A stretch of 64,000 nucleotides of DNA, from NCBI GenBank assembly GCA_902768975.1, contig CACXMZ010000008.1, positions 1 through 64,000 on the forward strand, in the 5' to 3' direction. Position 1 is the first letter of the stretch. Each line of letters begins with the position of its first letter. A program made the position numbers and the translations under genes. This DNA comes from an uncultured Coriobacteriaceae bacterium (lineage in GTDB: Bacteria; Actinomycetota; Coriobacteriia; Coriobacteriales; Eggerthellaceae). Of this stretch, positions 30,403 to 38,714 are shown piece after piece. The notes beneath the pieces are model-generated. The model made no database searches and was not told the DNA's origin. It was given only the letters and a program-made list of their open reading frames with translations.

Positions 30403-32664
30403 ATGCCAGAAAAGAAACCTCCTCAATTAAATACCCGCACCAGCATTGTATGGGCCGTTCTAATGGGCCTTATTTTGGTAATACTGGCGTCGCAGATTAT
30501 GACGGGCCTGCAGAAGCAAGCAGACGGCGACGCAGCCATGCAGACCGACGAACTGCTGACCTCTGACTTTATTTCTGCGGTTAACGAATACCGCGTACAG
30601 GAAGTAACCTACGAAGCGGGCAGCAACGGAATAAGTGGCAAGTATTTCCCCGCTCAGACGGCGGGCGGCACTATTATCGACGCTTACAACAGGGCCCTTT
30701 CGGCCATGAATTCTGCCCTTGGTACCATGAAGACCAGGGATGAAAAAGCTATTTCTAGTAGCGTTGAACTGAAGACTCTGCCTACCACCAACATTGGCGA
30801 ACAGCGCAAGTTCACCACCACTTGGGTGGGTAACGACTCGCTCGGCGAACTCATGGCGGCGCACCCTGAAATCAAATACGACGTGAAGCTGCCTAATTCG
30901 GCGCTGGCTGCCATTTTGTCCTACTTGCCCATGCTTATTATGGTGGGCTTCTTCGTGTTCTTGTTCTACCAGATGAGCAAGGCGAACAACCAACAAATGG
31001 GCTTTGGTCGTACCAAGGCGAAGATGGCGAGCGAAGAACGCCCCGACGTGAAGTTCGACGACGTAGCGGGCGTGGACGAAGCGGTGGAAGAAATGCAAGA
31101 GATCCGCGACTTCCTCGCCAACCCCGAAAAGTACCAGGAAATTGGCGCGAAGATCCCGCGCGGCTGCCTGTTGGTAGGCCCTCCGGGTACGGGTAAAACT
31201 TTGCTGGCGCGCGCGGTCGCGGGCGAAGCAGGCGTGCCCTTCTTTAGCATCTCTGGTTCCGACTTTGTAGAAATGTTTGTGGGTGTGGGCGCAAGCCGTG
31301 TGCGTGACTTGTTCAAGCAGGCCAAGGAAGCCGCGCCGTCCATCATCTTCATCGACGAAATCGACGCCGTAGGCCGCCAGCGTGGTACGGGTCTGGGCGG
31401 CGGTCACGACGAACGCGAGCAGACCTTGAACCAGTTGCTTGTTGAAATGGACGGCTTTGAAGCGAGCGACTCGGTCGTGCTTATTGCTGCTACCAACCGC
31501 TCCGACGTGCTCGACCCAGCACTGCTGCGTCCGGGCCGCTTCGACCGTCAGATTGTTGTGGACGTGCCCGACGTAAAGGGCCGCGAAAAGATTCTGAAGG
31601 TGCATGCCGCCAACAAGCCGTTGGCTCAAGACGTGGACCTGGACAAGATTGCCAAACTCACCCCTGGCTTTACGGGTGCCGACTTGGCCAACCTGCTCAA
31701 TGAAAGTGCCTTGCTAACGGCACGCCGTGGCAAGAAGATTATTTCCATGGAAGAAGTGCAGGATTCCATGGAACGCGTTATCGCAGGTCCAGAACGCAAA
31801 GGCCGCGTTATCGACGAACAGACCAAGCGCACCATTGCCTACCACGAAAGTGGCCATGCCTTGGTTGGGCACGTACTGCCGCTGGGCGACCCAGTGCATA
31901 AGATCAGTATTATCAGCCGCGGGCGCGCCCTGGGCTACACCCTGTCTATTCCGCAGGAAGACAAGGTGCTGAACGGCCGCAAAGAAATGCAGGAAGAACT
32001 GGCGGTCTTTCTGGCGGGGCGTGTGGCGGAAGAAATTTTCTGCGACGACATTACCACGGGCGCTTCCAACGACTTAGAACGCGCGACCAAGATTGCGCGC
32101 CAGATGGTTACGCAGTATGGCATGAGCACGGAACTGGGTACGCAAATTTTCGGCCAGCCCAACCACGAAGTCTTCCTCGGCCGCGACTATGGCAACACCC
32201 AGGACTATTCTGAAGAAACGGCCCGCCGCATCGACGACGAAGTGGCGCGCATTATGAAGGAAGCTCACGACACGGCCTATAAGATTCTGGATGAACGCAA
32301 GGACCAAATGCACCTGATGGCTTCGGTGCTTATGGAACGCGAAACGGTCGACGGCGACGAATGCCAGGCCCTGCTCGACAACAAGTGGGACGAATGGCTC
32401 GAGTACGAAAAAACGGGTGCAACTGAAGCCGCGGCAAATACCTTGGGCTCCGCCGGTGCTCAGGCCGCTCCCGTACCTGCCAGCCCTGCCGAAGGAGCCA
32501 CGATTACCGTCGCGGTGGGAAATGACGGAACAGTTACGGCAACATCGAGCGACCCACGTGTTTCGGTCGAAGTGTCTGAACCTGCCGAAGCTGCCGGTTC
32601 CAGCGAGCCAGCTGTTTCAGACGAAGCAATAGAAGCTGGTGAACCTGAAGGCGAGCAGCGGTGA
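30403..32664 (+). CDS. ftsH: ATP-dependent zinc metalloprotease FtsH
   Basis: The 753-residue protein has two N-terminal helices (about residues 14-35 and 166-190) flanking an extracytoplasmic domain. An AAA+ module follows, with Walker A GPPGTGKT near 259, Walker B IIFIDEID and [21 protein letters not shown]. The zinc site HESGH is near 480. It degrades misfolded membrane proteins and some regulators. The last 110 residues are low-complexity Ala/Glu/Ser, longer than the usual tail. AAGGAAGAGC precedes the ATG. Its stop overlaps the GTG of folP, suggesting coupling. Confidence 0.95.
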   Translation: MPEKKPPQLNTRTSIVWAVLMGLILVILASQIMTGLQKQADGDAAMQTDELLTSDFISAVNEYRVQEVTYEAGSNGISGKYFPAQTAGGTIIDAYNRALSAMNSALGTMKTRDEKAISSSVELKTLPTTNIGEQRKFTTTWVGNDSLGELMAAHPEIKYDVKLPNSALAAILSYLPMLIMVGFFVFLFYQMSKANNQQMGFGRTKAKMASEERPDVKFDDVAGVDEAVEEMQEIRDFLANPEKYQEIGAKIPRGCLLVGPPGTGKTLLARAVAGEAGVPFFSISGSDFVEMFVGVGASRVRDLFKQAKEAAPSIIFIDEIDAVGRQRGTGLGGGHDEREQTLNQLLVEMDGFEASDSVVLIAATNRSDVLDPALLRPGRFDRQIVVDVPDVKGREKILKVHAANKPLAQDVDLDKIAKLTPGFTGADLANLLNESALLTARRGKKIISMEEVQDSMERVIAGPERKGRVIDEQTKRTIAYHESGHALVGHVLPLGDPVHKISIISRGRALGYTLSIPQEDKVLNGRKEMQEELAVFLAGRVAEEIFCDDITTGASNDLERATKIARQMVTQYGMSTELGTQIFGQPNHEVFLGRDYGNTQDYSEETARRIDDEVARIMKEAHDTAYKILDERKDQMHLMASVLMERETVDGDECQALLDNKWDEWLEYEKTGATEAAANTLGSAGAQAAPVPASPAEGATITVAVGNDGTVTATSSDPRVSVEVSEPAEAAGSSEPAVSDEAIEAGEPEGEQR

Positions 32665-34241
32665 TCTGGCGCTGCGGCACATATTCCTTTGATTCAAGAA
32701 TGCCCGTCATTATGGGCATTCTTAATGTAACGCCCGACTCTTTTTCTGACGGCGGCCAGCACCATGCCGTGGATGACGCCATTGCTCATGCCAAGCGCAT
32801 GGTGGACGAAGGCGCCCTCATTATCGATGTGGGCGGTGAATCCACGCGCCCTGGTGCCGAAGAAGTTTCAGTCGAAGAAGAGCTTGACCGTACCGTTGAA
32901 GTAGTGCGGGCGCTTGCGGCGCAGGACATTTGCGTAAGCATCGACACCCGCAAGCCCGAAGTGGCGCGTGCCTGCGTTGAGGCGGGCGCGTCTGTCATCA
33001 ACGACGTAACGGGCTTCACCGACCCCGCCATGGTGGAGGTAGCCGCCAACTGCGACGCCGGCCTCATTGTCATGCATTGGGACAAGGGAGGGGTCGGTGC
33101 CCCTGCCTCTGACGCCGTCTGTCGAGGAGGGGTCGAAGCCCCTCCCTTCGCTGCCACGCGTGCGGAAGGGGCTTCGCACCCCTCCTCTCAACCCATGCAG
33201 CCTACCTCTGCTTCCGCTTCCACTCTCAAGGGAGGGGTGCAATACCCCTGTCGAACGCGTGGCAGCGGAGACAGGGGTATTGACCCCTCCCGCGAAAATA
33301 GCAGCGAAGGGAGGGGGTTTGATCCCTCCTCCGCTCAGCCTATGCACCTGGCCGTGACGGACGCAACTGCTTTCCAGGGAGACATTGTTGCCCACGTGTG
33401 CGATTGCCTGCGCAGCCAGGCGTCCATGTTGGAAGCGGCAGGGGTGGCGCGCGACCGTATTGCCATCGACCCGGGTCCAGGCTTTGGCAAGACGGGCAAG
33501 CAGAGCCTGGAACTCATGCGCAACCTGCAGGAGCTCGTTCACCTGGGCTACCCCGTGGTGGCGGCCCCTTCGCGCAAGCGCTACGTGGGGGAAGCCTACG
33601 GCATCGAAAACGCCGCCGACCGCGACGAAGCCAGCGCCACCGAAGCCCTCATGGCTTGCGAGCTGGGCGCGTCAGTCGTGCGCATGCATAACGTAGCGAC
33701 CACGGCTGCCATGCTCGAGCATTTGCGCCCCTATTGCGTCCTTGCCCTCGGCGCCAACGTGGCCCTCGTGGGCACCGACGAAGAAATCCAAGAAAGCCTT
33801 ATTGCGCAACTCAACCAGGCCATTGCCGACCTGTGCCTGCTGCCCGACTCACAGCTCATCGATGTGTCCAGCTTCTACGAAAGCGAACCAGCCTACGTGG
33901 AAGACCAGGAAAAGTTCGTGAATGCGGTGGTCCTTCTGCGCACATCGCTCGCACCCCGCGACATGCTTCGTTATATCCACGCCATCGAAGACAGGCTCGG
34001 GCGCGTGCGTACCTTGCGCAACGGCCCGCGCACCTGCGACATCGACATCCTGGACTACCAACTCTACGTTTCCAACGACGAAGAACTTACCCTGCCACAC
34101 CCGCGCATTTTGGAGCGCGACTTTGTGGTGAAGCCCCTGCTCGAAATACTCCCCGGGCATGTGCTTTCCGACGGCACGCTTGTCACGTCCGACCACGTTA
34201 GCCTTGGCTGGGCGAAGCAGATTACCCGCGAGAAGCTTTAG
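32661..34241 (+). CDS. folP: Dihydropteroate synthase-HPPK fusion with palindromic repeat insert
   Basis: Residues 1-355 are dihydropteroate synthase: IMGILNVTPDSFSDGG, DVGGESTRPGAEEV, INDVTGF, IDPGPGFGKTG and SRKRYVG. Residues 360-526 are 6-hydroxymethyl-dihydropterin pyrophosphokinase with NGPRTCDIDIL. The two enzymes catalyse consecutive steps of folate synthesis. Between VMHWDKG and MHLAVTD (residues about 142-227) lies an 85-residue Gly/Pro/Ser-rich stretch encoded by an array of GGGG/CCCC stem-loops. It sits where the family normally has a short loop near the pterin site. The frame stays open, so the protein is presumably functional. The start is GTG, overlapping ftsH by four bases. Confidence 0.9.
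   Translation: MIWRCGTYSFDSRMPVIMGILNVTPDSFSDGGQHHAVDDAIAHAKRMVDEGALIIDVGGESTRPGAEEVSVEEELDRTVEVVRALAAQDICVSIDTRKPEVARACVEAGASVINDVTGFTDPAMVEVAANCDAGLIVMHWDKGGVGAPASDAVCRGGVEAPPFAATRAEGASHPSSQPMQPTSASASTLKGGVQYPCRTRGSGDRGIDPSRENSSEGRGFDPSSAQPMHLAVTDATAFQGDIVAHVCDCLRSQASMLEAAGVARDRIAIDPGPGFGKTGKQSLELMRNLQELVHLGYPVVAAPSRKRYVGEAYGIENAADRDEASATEALMACELGASVVRMHNVATTAAMLEHLRPYCVLALGANVALVGTDEEIQESLIAQLNQAIADLCLLPDSQLIDVSSFYESEPAYVEDQEKFVNAVVLLRTSLAPRDMLRYIHAIEDRLGRVRTLRNGPRTCDIDILDYQLYVSNDEELTLPHPRILERDFVVKPLLEILPGHVLSDGTLVTSDHVSLGWAKQITREKL
33086..33336. repeat. Array of GC-rich palindromic units inserted inside folP
   Basis: About six units of the form GGAGGGGTCGAAGCCCCTCC occur here. The pair at 33124-33187 and the pair at 33229-33290 each flank the spacer CGCTGCCACGCG in opposite orientations, so the array consists of inverted copies of one module. 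Unit order and orientation resemble REP/BIME-type elements. Confidence 0.8.
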
Positions 34242-34260
34242 GCTTTTTTACCTAAACGGC

Positions 34261-34881
34261 ATGGCAATGGCGCAGAAATTCACGACAAAAGACCTACCGC
34301 ACTGGCAAGAGATGCTTATCCTGCTCGGTGGCGAGCTTATCTTTTTTGTTGTGGCGCTGCCTTTCTATATTCTGTTTGTTCTCCCGCGCTTCCCGCAGAA
34401 CACCTTGTACGCTTTCGTTCCGCCTATCGCTGAAAGTGCCCACCCGGTATTGGCTATCTTGGCGGGGCTTGCGACCTGTGCAGCGGGGGTGGGTCTGGTC
34501 TTGCTTTTGCTGAAGGTTTTTGGCTTCGAGCATTTCAGGTTCCCAGAAATTGAAGAGCTCATAGACACCACGAGCAACTCCGAATTAGCGTTGCTCTACC
34601 TGGCGGCTGGCATAGGCGAAGAAATGCTGTTCCGCGTGGTACTTCAAACCCTCTTTGGCATACTTCCGGCAGCCATCCTGTTTGCCGCCACCCATATTGC
34701 CTACTGGAAAAAGCCCATAGTCATGCTTGACGTGTTTGTGCTCGCCCTCATGTTGGGTGCCCTCTTTGCCTATACGCAGTCGTTCTGGCTTTGCGCAGCC
34801 GTGCACGCGGTGTATAACTACACCGTTACCATCCTGTACAAGAAAAGAATCGTTACGCTCGATCAACCTGCGCGGGGCTAA
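34261..34881 (+). CDS. CPBP-family intramembrane metalloprotease
   Basis: The 206-residue membrane protein has the CPBP (Abi) motifs: EEMLFR near residue 120, FAATH near 140 and HAVYNY near 182. These form the metal site of prenyl-protein or bacteriocin-processing proteases. ATG 34261 is chosen; the frame is open to 34159 but that region overlaps folK. There is no good ribosome-binding site. It is convergent with the ATP-grasp gene, overlapping its stop by four bases. A defined substrate is not deducible; many such proteins act in bacteriocin self-immunity or membrane-anchored processing. Confidence 0.8.
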   Translation: MAMAQKFTTKDLPHWQEMLILLGGELIFFVVALPFYILFVLPRFPQNTLYAFVPPIAESAHPVLAILAGLATCAAGVGLVLLLLKVFGFEHFRFPEIEELIDTTSNSELALLYLAAGIGEEMLFRVVLQTLFGILPAAILFAATHIAYWKKPIVMLDVFVLALMLGALFAYTQSFWLCAAVHAVYNYTVTILYKKRIVTLDQPARG

Positions 34882-36251
34882 AACTCAACATCAACCCACA
34901 GAGTAGCTGCCACCGGGTCGCCGCGCAGTTCGCTAATAACAGCGTTGGGCCCCATGCGGCTGAACACACCCGCAAACTTTCCGTTGAACAAGTAGAGCCC
35001 GTTTAAGTTGCCATAGGGGGCAATTTCGAACGGTGCTTCATCGTCTTCGTAGGCGCAGATGTCGCGCACGGGCACGAGCTGCTGGGTGCGATGCGGGTAC
35101 AAATAGGTTTGCAGCAGGAAGGGTTCGCCCGCGGCGCTGTTGGCATAGCGGTCGACAATTTCTTCCCATTCGGCCTGGTCATACATGAGCCCGGCAAACA
35201 CGTCAGACGAACCATAGTGGTCGGTAGGCTTAATGATCCACTTGTCCTTGTTAGTGCGCACGTCGGTCAGGTCGGCGTACTTGTCGTCTAAGAAGCAGGT
35301 CTTGGGAACGCGCGCTTTCACGAACTCAATTTCTTCTTCGGTCAAAAACTCGTGCGTGAGCGGGTGGTGCAGTGCTTCGAAAATCTGCTTGTCGTGTACG
35401 ATGTGGCCTGCAAAGCTGCCAATGAGCGCCACGTTGCCGTCGCGCACGGCGTCCAGGTAGGCCTGCGATTCGTCCCAGTGTTCCATGAGGTCGTTGGTTA
35501 CCGTGCGGCGCCAGATAACGTCGATGCGGCGCCCGTCTGCCCCGCGCAGCACCTTGCCGTCGTATTGCAGTTCGCGCGCATCCTGAATGCTGCACTCCAC
35601 GCCATGTTCGGCAAAGCAACGGCAGTATTCGCGGAACTCGCCCATGGTGGCGCGCTCGAAGTAGTCGACCATGGCCCAATGGGGGTGTTCAACGGCCTTT
35701 TCGTAGCGGCTATAAATGCCAATGAGTTCTTCCACGAGCGCATCGAACAGGTCGCTTTCCTGCACGTGGTGGCGGCTCTTGAATTCTGCCATGGCGCGCG
35801 AACCCGTAAAGCTTTTGCCCATGGCACGCGTTTCCGTCATGCCGCTCGTGCCGTCGGAATTGAATTCAATGAAGCCGCACTCAAGCGTATCTTCGTTGGT
35901 GAACACGTCCATGCGCATGATGGGAATATAGTCGGGGTAGCCACGGTCGAGCAGTACGAGTTCGGCGATACGTTCGTCGTAGTCGAAAATCTTGCGGTAC
36001 TCAGGGTCGTCCAGGTAGTGCTGAATGACCTTGCACAAAATGCCGTGGGTGGTTTCCGCCGTGTATTTAAAGGCGTTATAAGTGTCCTGGTCGTAGAAGC
36101 GCGGCACATAGGTAGACGTAACTACTTTGTCGAACAGCACGGCATTGGACGCTTCCACAAAAGCGCGGGCAGCGCGGCGGCCAGGGGCGTCGCCGTCCAG
36201 GCTGCGTACGATATCCAAGTATTCCTGCGTATATTCTGAGTTTTTAGTCAT
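34878..36251 (-). CDS. Circularly permuted ATP-grasp (glutathionylspermidine synthase-like) protein
   Basis: The 457-residue protein has RMDVFTNEDTLECGFIEFNSDGT-like and WIIKPTDHYGSSDV segments and a C-terminal PYGNLNGLYLFNGKFAGVFSR motif. These match the ATP-grasp fold of the GSP-synthase/YheC-type group, which ligates a carboxylate to an amine. ATG 36251 is preferred (AAGGAGT seven bases upstream) over a longer frame to 36353. It lies 22 nt downstream of the toxin gene and could be cotranscribed with it. The ligated substrates are unknown; a capping step on a natural product or peptide is one option. Confidence 0.55.
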   Translation of the reverse strand: MTKNSEYTQEYLDIVRSLDGDAPGRRAARAFVEASNAVLFDKVVTSTYVPRFYDQDTYNAFKYTAETTHGILCKVIQHYLDDPEYRKIFDYDERIAELVLLDRGYPDYIPIMRMDVFTNEDTLECGFIEFNSDGTSGMTETRAMGKSFTGSRAMAEFKSRHHVQESDLFDALVEELIGIYSRYEKAVEHPHWAMVDYFERATMGEFREYCRCFAEHGVECSIQDARELQYDGKVLRGADGRRIDVIWRRTVTNDLMEHWDESQAYLDAVRDGNVALIGSFAGHIVHDKQIFEALHHPLTHEFLTEEEIEFVKARVPKTCFLDDKYADLTDVRTNKDKWIIKPTDHYGSSDVFAGLMYDQAEWEEIVDRYANSAAGEPFLLQTYLYPHRTQQLVPVRDICAYEDDEAPFEIAPYGNLNGLYLFNGKFAGVFSRMGPNAVISELRGDPVAATLWVDVEF

Positions 36252-36273
36252 GGGTACTCCTTTAACTTTTGCC

Positions 36274-36543
36274 TTACCATGCAGCACGGGCATAAATAAG
36301 AGCTTCGATATAAATTGTAGCCTTGTCGTCTGAAATCGTGTAAACCAAATCAAAAGGCTCTACGTAATATTTGCGCACACCTTCACCAAATTCGATGCGT
36401 ATGGAATCGGGAATGAGCTTGGAGCCAATTTCGGGAAAGGACTCAATATTGTCCAGGACCCGAAATATATTCTTCTCTACCCGTTTAGAAGTTACCCGCG
36501 CAAGATCATGCGCGAAGCGCTCAGAGAAGAGAAGCTTAGGCAT
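36274..36543 (-). CDS. RelE/ParE-type toxin
   Basis: The 89-residue, basic protein has the RelE-superfamily pattern: N-terminal ERFAHDLARV helix, NIESFPEIGSKL, and a C-terminal beta hairpin with KYYVEPFDLVYTISDD and IYIEALIYAR. Such toxins cut mRNA on the ribosome or poison gyrase. The start at 36543 overlaps the antitoxin stop by 8 nt, the usual coupling. A longer frame to 36570 would run further into the antitoxin. Confidence 0.8.
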   Translation of the reverse strand: MPKLLFSERFAHDLARVTSKRVEKNIFRVLDNIESFPEIGSKLIPDSIRIEFGEGVRKYYVEPFDLVYTISDDKATIYIEALIYARAAW

Positions 36544-36826
36544 GCTTTGCTCGTTTCGCAGCCACGGCACTCATAAGATCTTCGCGGCTTTCGTAATAGT
36601 TCCCAGCTGCAAAGTCATCACGCGATTGCCGCAATGCTTCAGCCATGCGAAACTCATAGAGCGCCTCTTCAACGGCACGCTGCTTTTCGCGTTCTATCAC
36701 TTCTTCAGAAGCGAAAATGTATTTGCCATGCCCGTTTTCTGTTATGTAAACAACTTCAACATCGGCAATAGCTTTTATTTCTCGCTGCTTATTTTTAAGC
36801 GCGGTAGAAGGATAAATAGGAGTCAT
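36536..36826 (-). CDS. Phd/YefM-type antitoxin
   Basis: The 96-residue protein is the first gene of the toxin-antitoxin operon. Its N-terminal half (TALKNKQREIKAIADVEVVYITENGHGKYIF) matches the DNA-binding part of Phd/YefM antitoxins. The charged C-terminal half would wrap the toxin. A symmetrical operator is present upstream at 36852-36889, in keeping with autoregulation. The start ATG 36826 has AAAAGGAT about 5 nt upstream. Confidence 0.8.
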   Translation of the reverse strand: MTPIYPSTALKNKQREIKAIADVEVVYITENGHGKYIFASEEVIEREKQRAVEEALYEFRMAEALRQSRDDFAAGNYYESREDLMSAVAAKRAKHA

Positions 36827-36851
36827 AGCAATCCTTTTACATCTTATTTAG

Positions 36852-36889
36852 TACCTAACTAAGACCGTAATTACGGACTCTATTAGGTA
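36852..36889. promoter_or_regulatory. Nested-dyad operator of the toxin-antitoxin operon
   Basis: CCGTAATTACGG at 36865-36876 is flanked at equal distances by TACCTAA (36852-36858) and TTAGGTA (36883-36889). All three elements share one symmetry centre. Confidence 0.65.
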
Positions 36890-36955
36890 TTATATCATTT
36901 CCTAGGGATAAGGTGCTGCGGCTTTGTAATAAACGCAATCATGCGTACTTTATGA

Positions 36956-38611
36956 ATGGCTAGCAGGTCTAACATAAGGGGAGTAATATACCCTGTTGCT
37001 ATGCACGAGGGAGAAAATAATTACAAAGATTTTCAGGCGCCACAGGGGGGTGGGCAGGCTAGTCCTGTAGTTGCCGAAATAGATGCACCTGAAACGCTCG
37101 AACACGAGCTCGACCAGCTCGAAAACGAGCTATTCGGAAGCGAAGATTCCACGGGTGCCCCTGTTGGCCTCGACCCCAAAAACCCCGGCCGCGACGACAA
37201 GGTTGCGCGCATGGGTACCGAATCCATTCCCAAGCTCATTACTGAATTTGCCATACCTGCCATTATTGGCATGCTGGTGAACGCGACGTACAACATTATT
37301 TCCAGTGTGTTCCTAGGGCAGGTTATGCATGAAACGGGCCAGGCGGTTGTAACAGCAGCCAACCCCATCGCCATTGTTTTTATCGCGCTTGCCATGTTGG
37401 TGGGTAACGGCGGCAATGCGCTGGCGGCCCTGCGGCTGGGCAACGGCGACCGCGTGGCAGCCGAACGCAGCCTGGGCAACACGGTTACCTTGGCCATTAT
37501 CTTTTCGCTCGTTGTTGCGGCCCTTGCCTTTATTCCCACTACTATCGAAGCCCTGCTTTCTATTTCTGGCACCACGCCTGAAGTACACGACTACGCCAAA
37601 ATCTATATTCAGATTCTGGCATGTGGCTTCATCATGCAATGCATTGGCTTTGGCGTGAACAACTTCATCCGTACGGCAGGTAATCCAAACCGCGCCCTGC
37701 TCACCATGATCATTGGTGCGGTGGGTTGTATCACCTTCAACTTCTTCTTTGTGATGGTGTTTGGTTGGGGCGTGGTTGGCAGTGCCCTGGCTACCGTGTG
37801 TGGGCAAACCCTGTCCTGCATAAGCGTGCTGTGGTTCTTTACGCGCACGAAAAACGTGCCCCTCAAGTTGCACTTGCGCTATATGCCGCTTCAGTGGGAC
37901 ACGGTGAAACTCGTCCTTTCCTTGGGTTTTGCCAGCTTTGCTATTCAGTGCGCCATGGCCATTGTGAACTTTGTACTGAACAATATGCTCGTAACGCTGG
38001 GCGCGGAAAGCCCCATCGGGCGTGAAGGTGCACTGGCTTCCATTGGCGTGGTGAGCCGCATTGCCATGTTTACCGTTATGCCACTGTTGGGTACGGCTGT
38101 GGCCATCCAGCCGCTGCTGGGCTACAACTACGGTGCCCACCTGTTCAAGCGGGTGCGTACCACCTGGTTTGAAGGCATGGCGGGCGCCACCATTATCGCC
38201 ATTTTCATGTGGGCCTTGGTGCACATTTTCCCCAGCCAGATTGTGGGTGCCTTTGGTCTGGAAGACCCACGCATTGCCGACTTCACTATCTTTGCGCTGA
38301 AGGTTCAGCTGCTCATGCTGCCGCTCGTGGGTTTCCAGATTGTAGGTGCGAACTACTTCCAGGCAACGGGCCAACCCCTGAAATCTGCCTTCCTTTCGCT
38401 TACGCGCCAGCTGCTGTTCTTGGTGCCGCTCTATATTTTCTTGCCGGGTATCCTGCCGCAGTACTTCCCTCAGTACACCGGCCTCGACGCCCTCTACTTT
38501 GCGGTGCCCGCCGCAGACTTCCTGGCGATTTTCACCACGCTTATTTTCGTTATTTGGGAACTACGACGTATAAAGAAGTTGGAGCGTGGCGAAATCCAAG
38601 CGCGCTTCTAG
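36956..38611 (+). CDS. MATE-family multidrug/cation exporter with N-terminal extension
   Basis: The 551-residue protein has twelve helices in two halves. The first opens with IPKLITEFAIPAIIGMLVNATYNI, and GNGGNALAALRLGNG is typical of the family. About 85 acidic hydrophilic residues precede helix 1, longer than usual. The start is uncertain: ATG 36956 has no ribosome-binding site, and ATG 37001 lies 19 nt after an AGGGGAG. It exports drugs or metabolites by Na+ or H+ exchange. It is divergent from the toxin-antitoxin operon. Confidence 0.85.
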   Translation: MASRSNIRGVIYPVAMHEGENNYKDFQAPQGGGQASPVVAEIDAPETLEHELDQLENELFGSEDSTGAPVGLDPKNPGRDDKVARMGTESIPKLITEFAIPAIIGMLVNATYNIISSVFLGQVMHETGQAVVTAANPIAIVFIALAMLVGNGGNALAALRLGNGDRVAAERSLGNTVTLAIIFSLVVAALAFIPTTIEALLSISGTTPEVHDYAKIYIQILACGFIMQCIGFGVNNFIRTAGNPNRALLTMIIGAVGCITFNFFFVMVFGWGVVGSALATVCGQTLSCISVLWFFTRTKNVPLKLHLRYMPLQWDTVKLVLSLGFASFAIQCAMAIVNFVLNNMLVTLGAESPIGREGALASIGVVSRIAMFTVMPLLGTAVAIQPLLGYNYGAHLFKRVRTTWFEGMAGATIIAIFMWALVHIFPSQIVGAFGLEDPRIADFTIFALKVQLLMLPLVGFQIVGANYFQATGQPLKSAFLSLTRQLLFLVPLYIFLPGILPQYFPQYTGLDALYFAVPAADFLAIFTTLIFVIWELRRIKKLERGEIQARF

Positions 38612-38702
38612 CACAACGTGCCGCGCCGTAAAACGCTTAAGACCTCGGGCGCGGATGGGACTATTTAAACTAGTGGCAACTTCAACTCATTGACAGGTTT
38701 GG

Positions 38703-38714
38703 TAAGCTTGAACT
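38703..38714 (+). promoter_or_regulatory. Leaderless-type -10 box of the ABC exporter gene
   Basis: TAAGCT plus six bases lead directly to the ATG at 38715; no ribosome-binding site is present. Confidence 0.4.
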
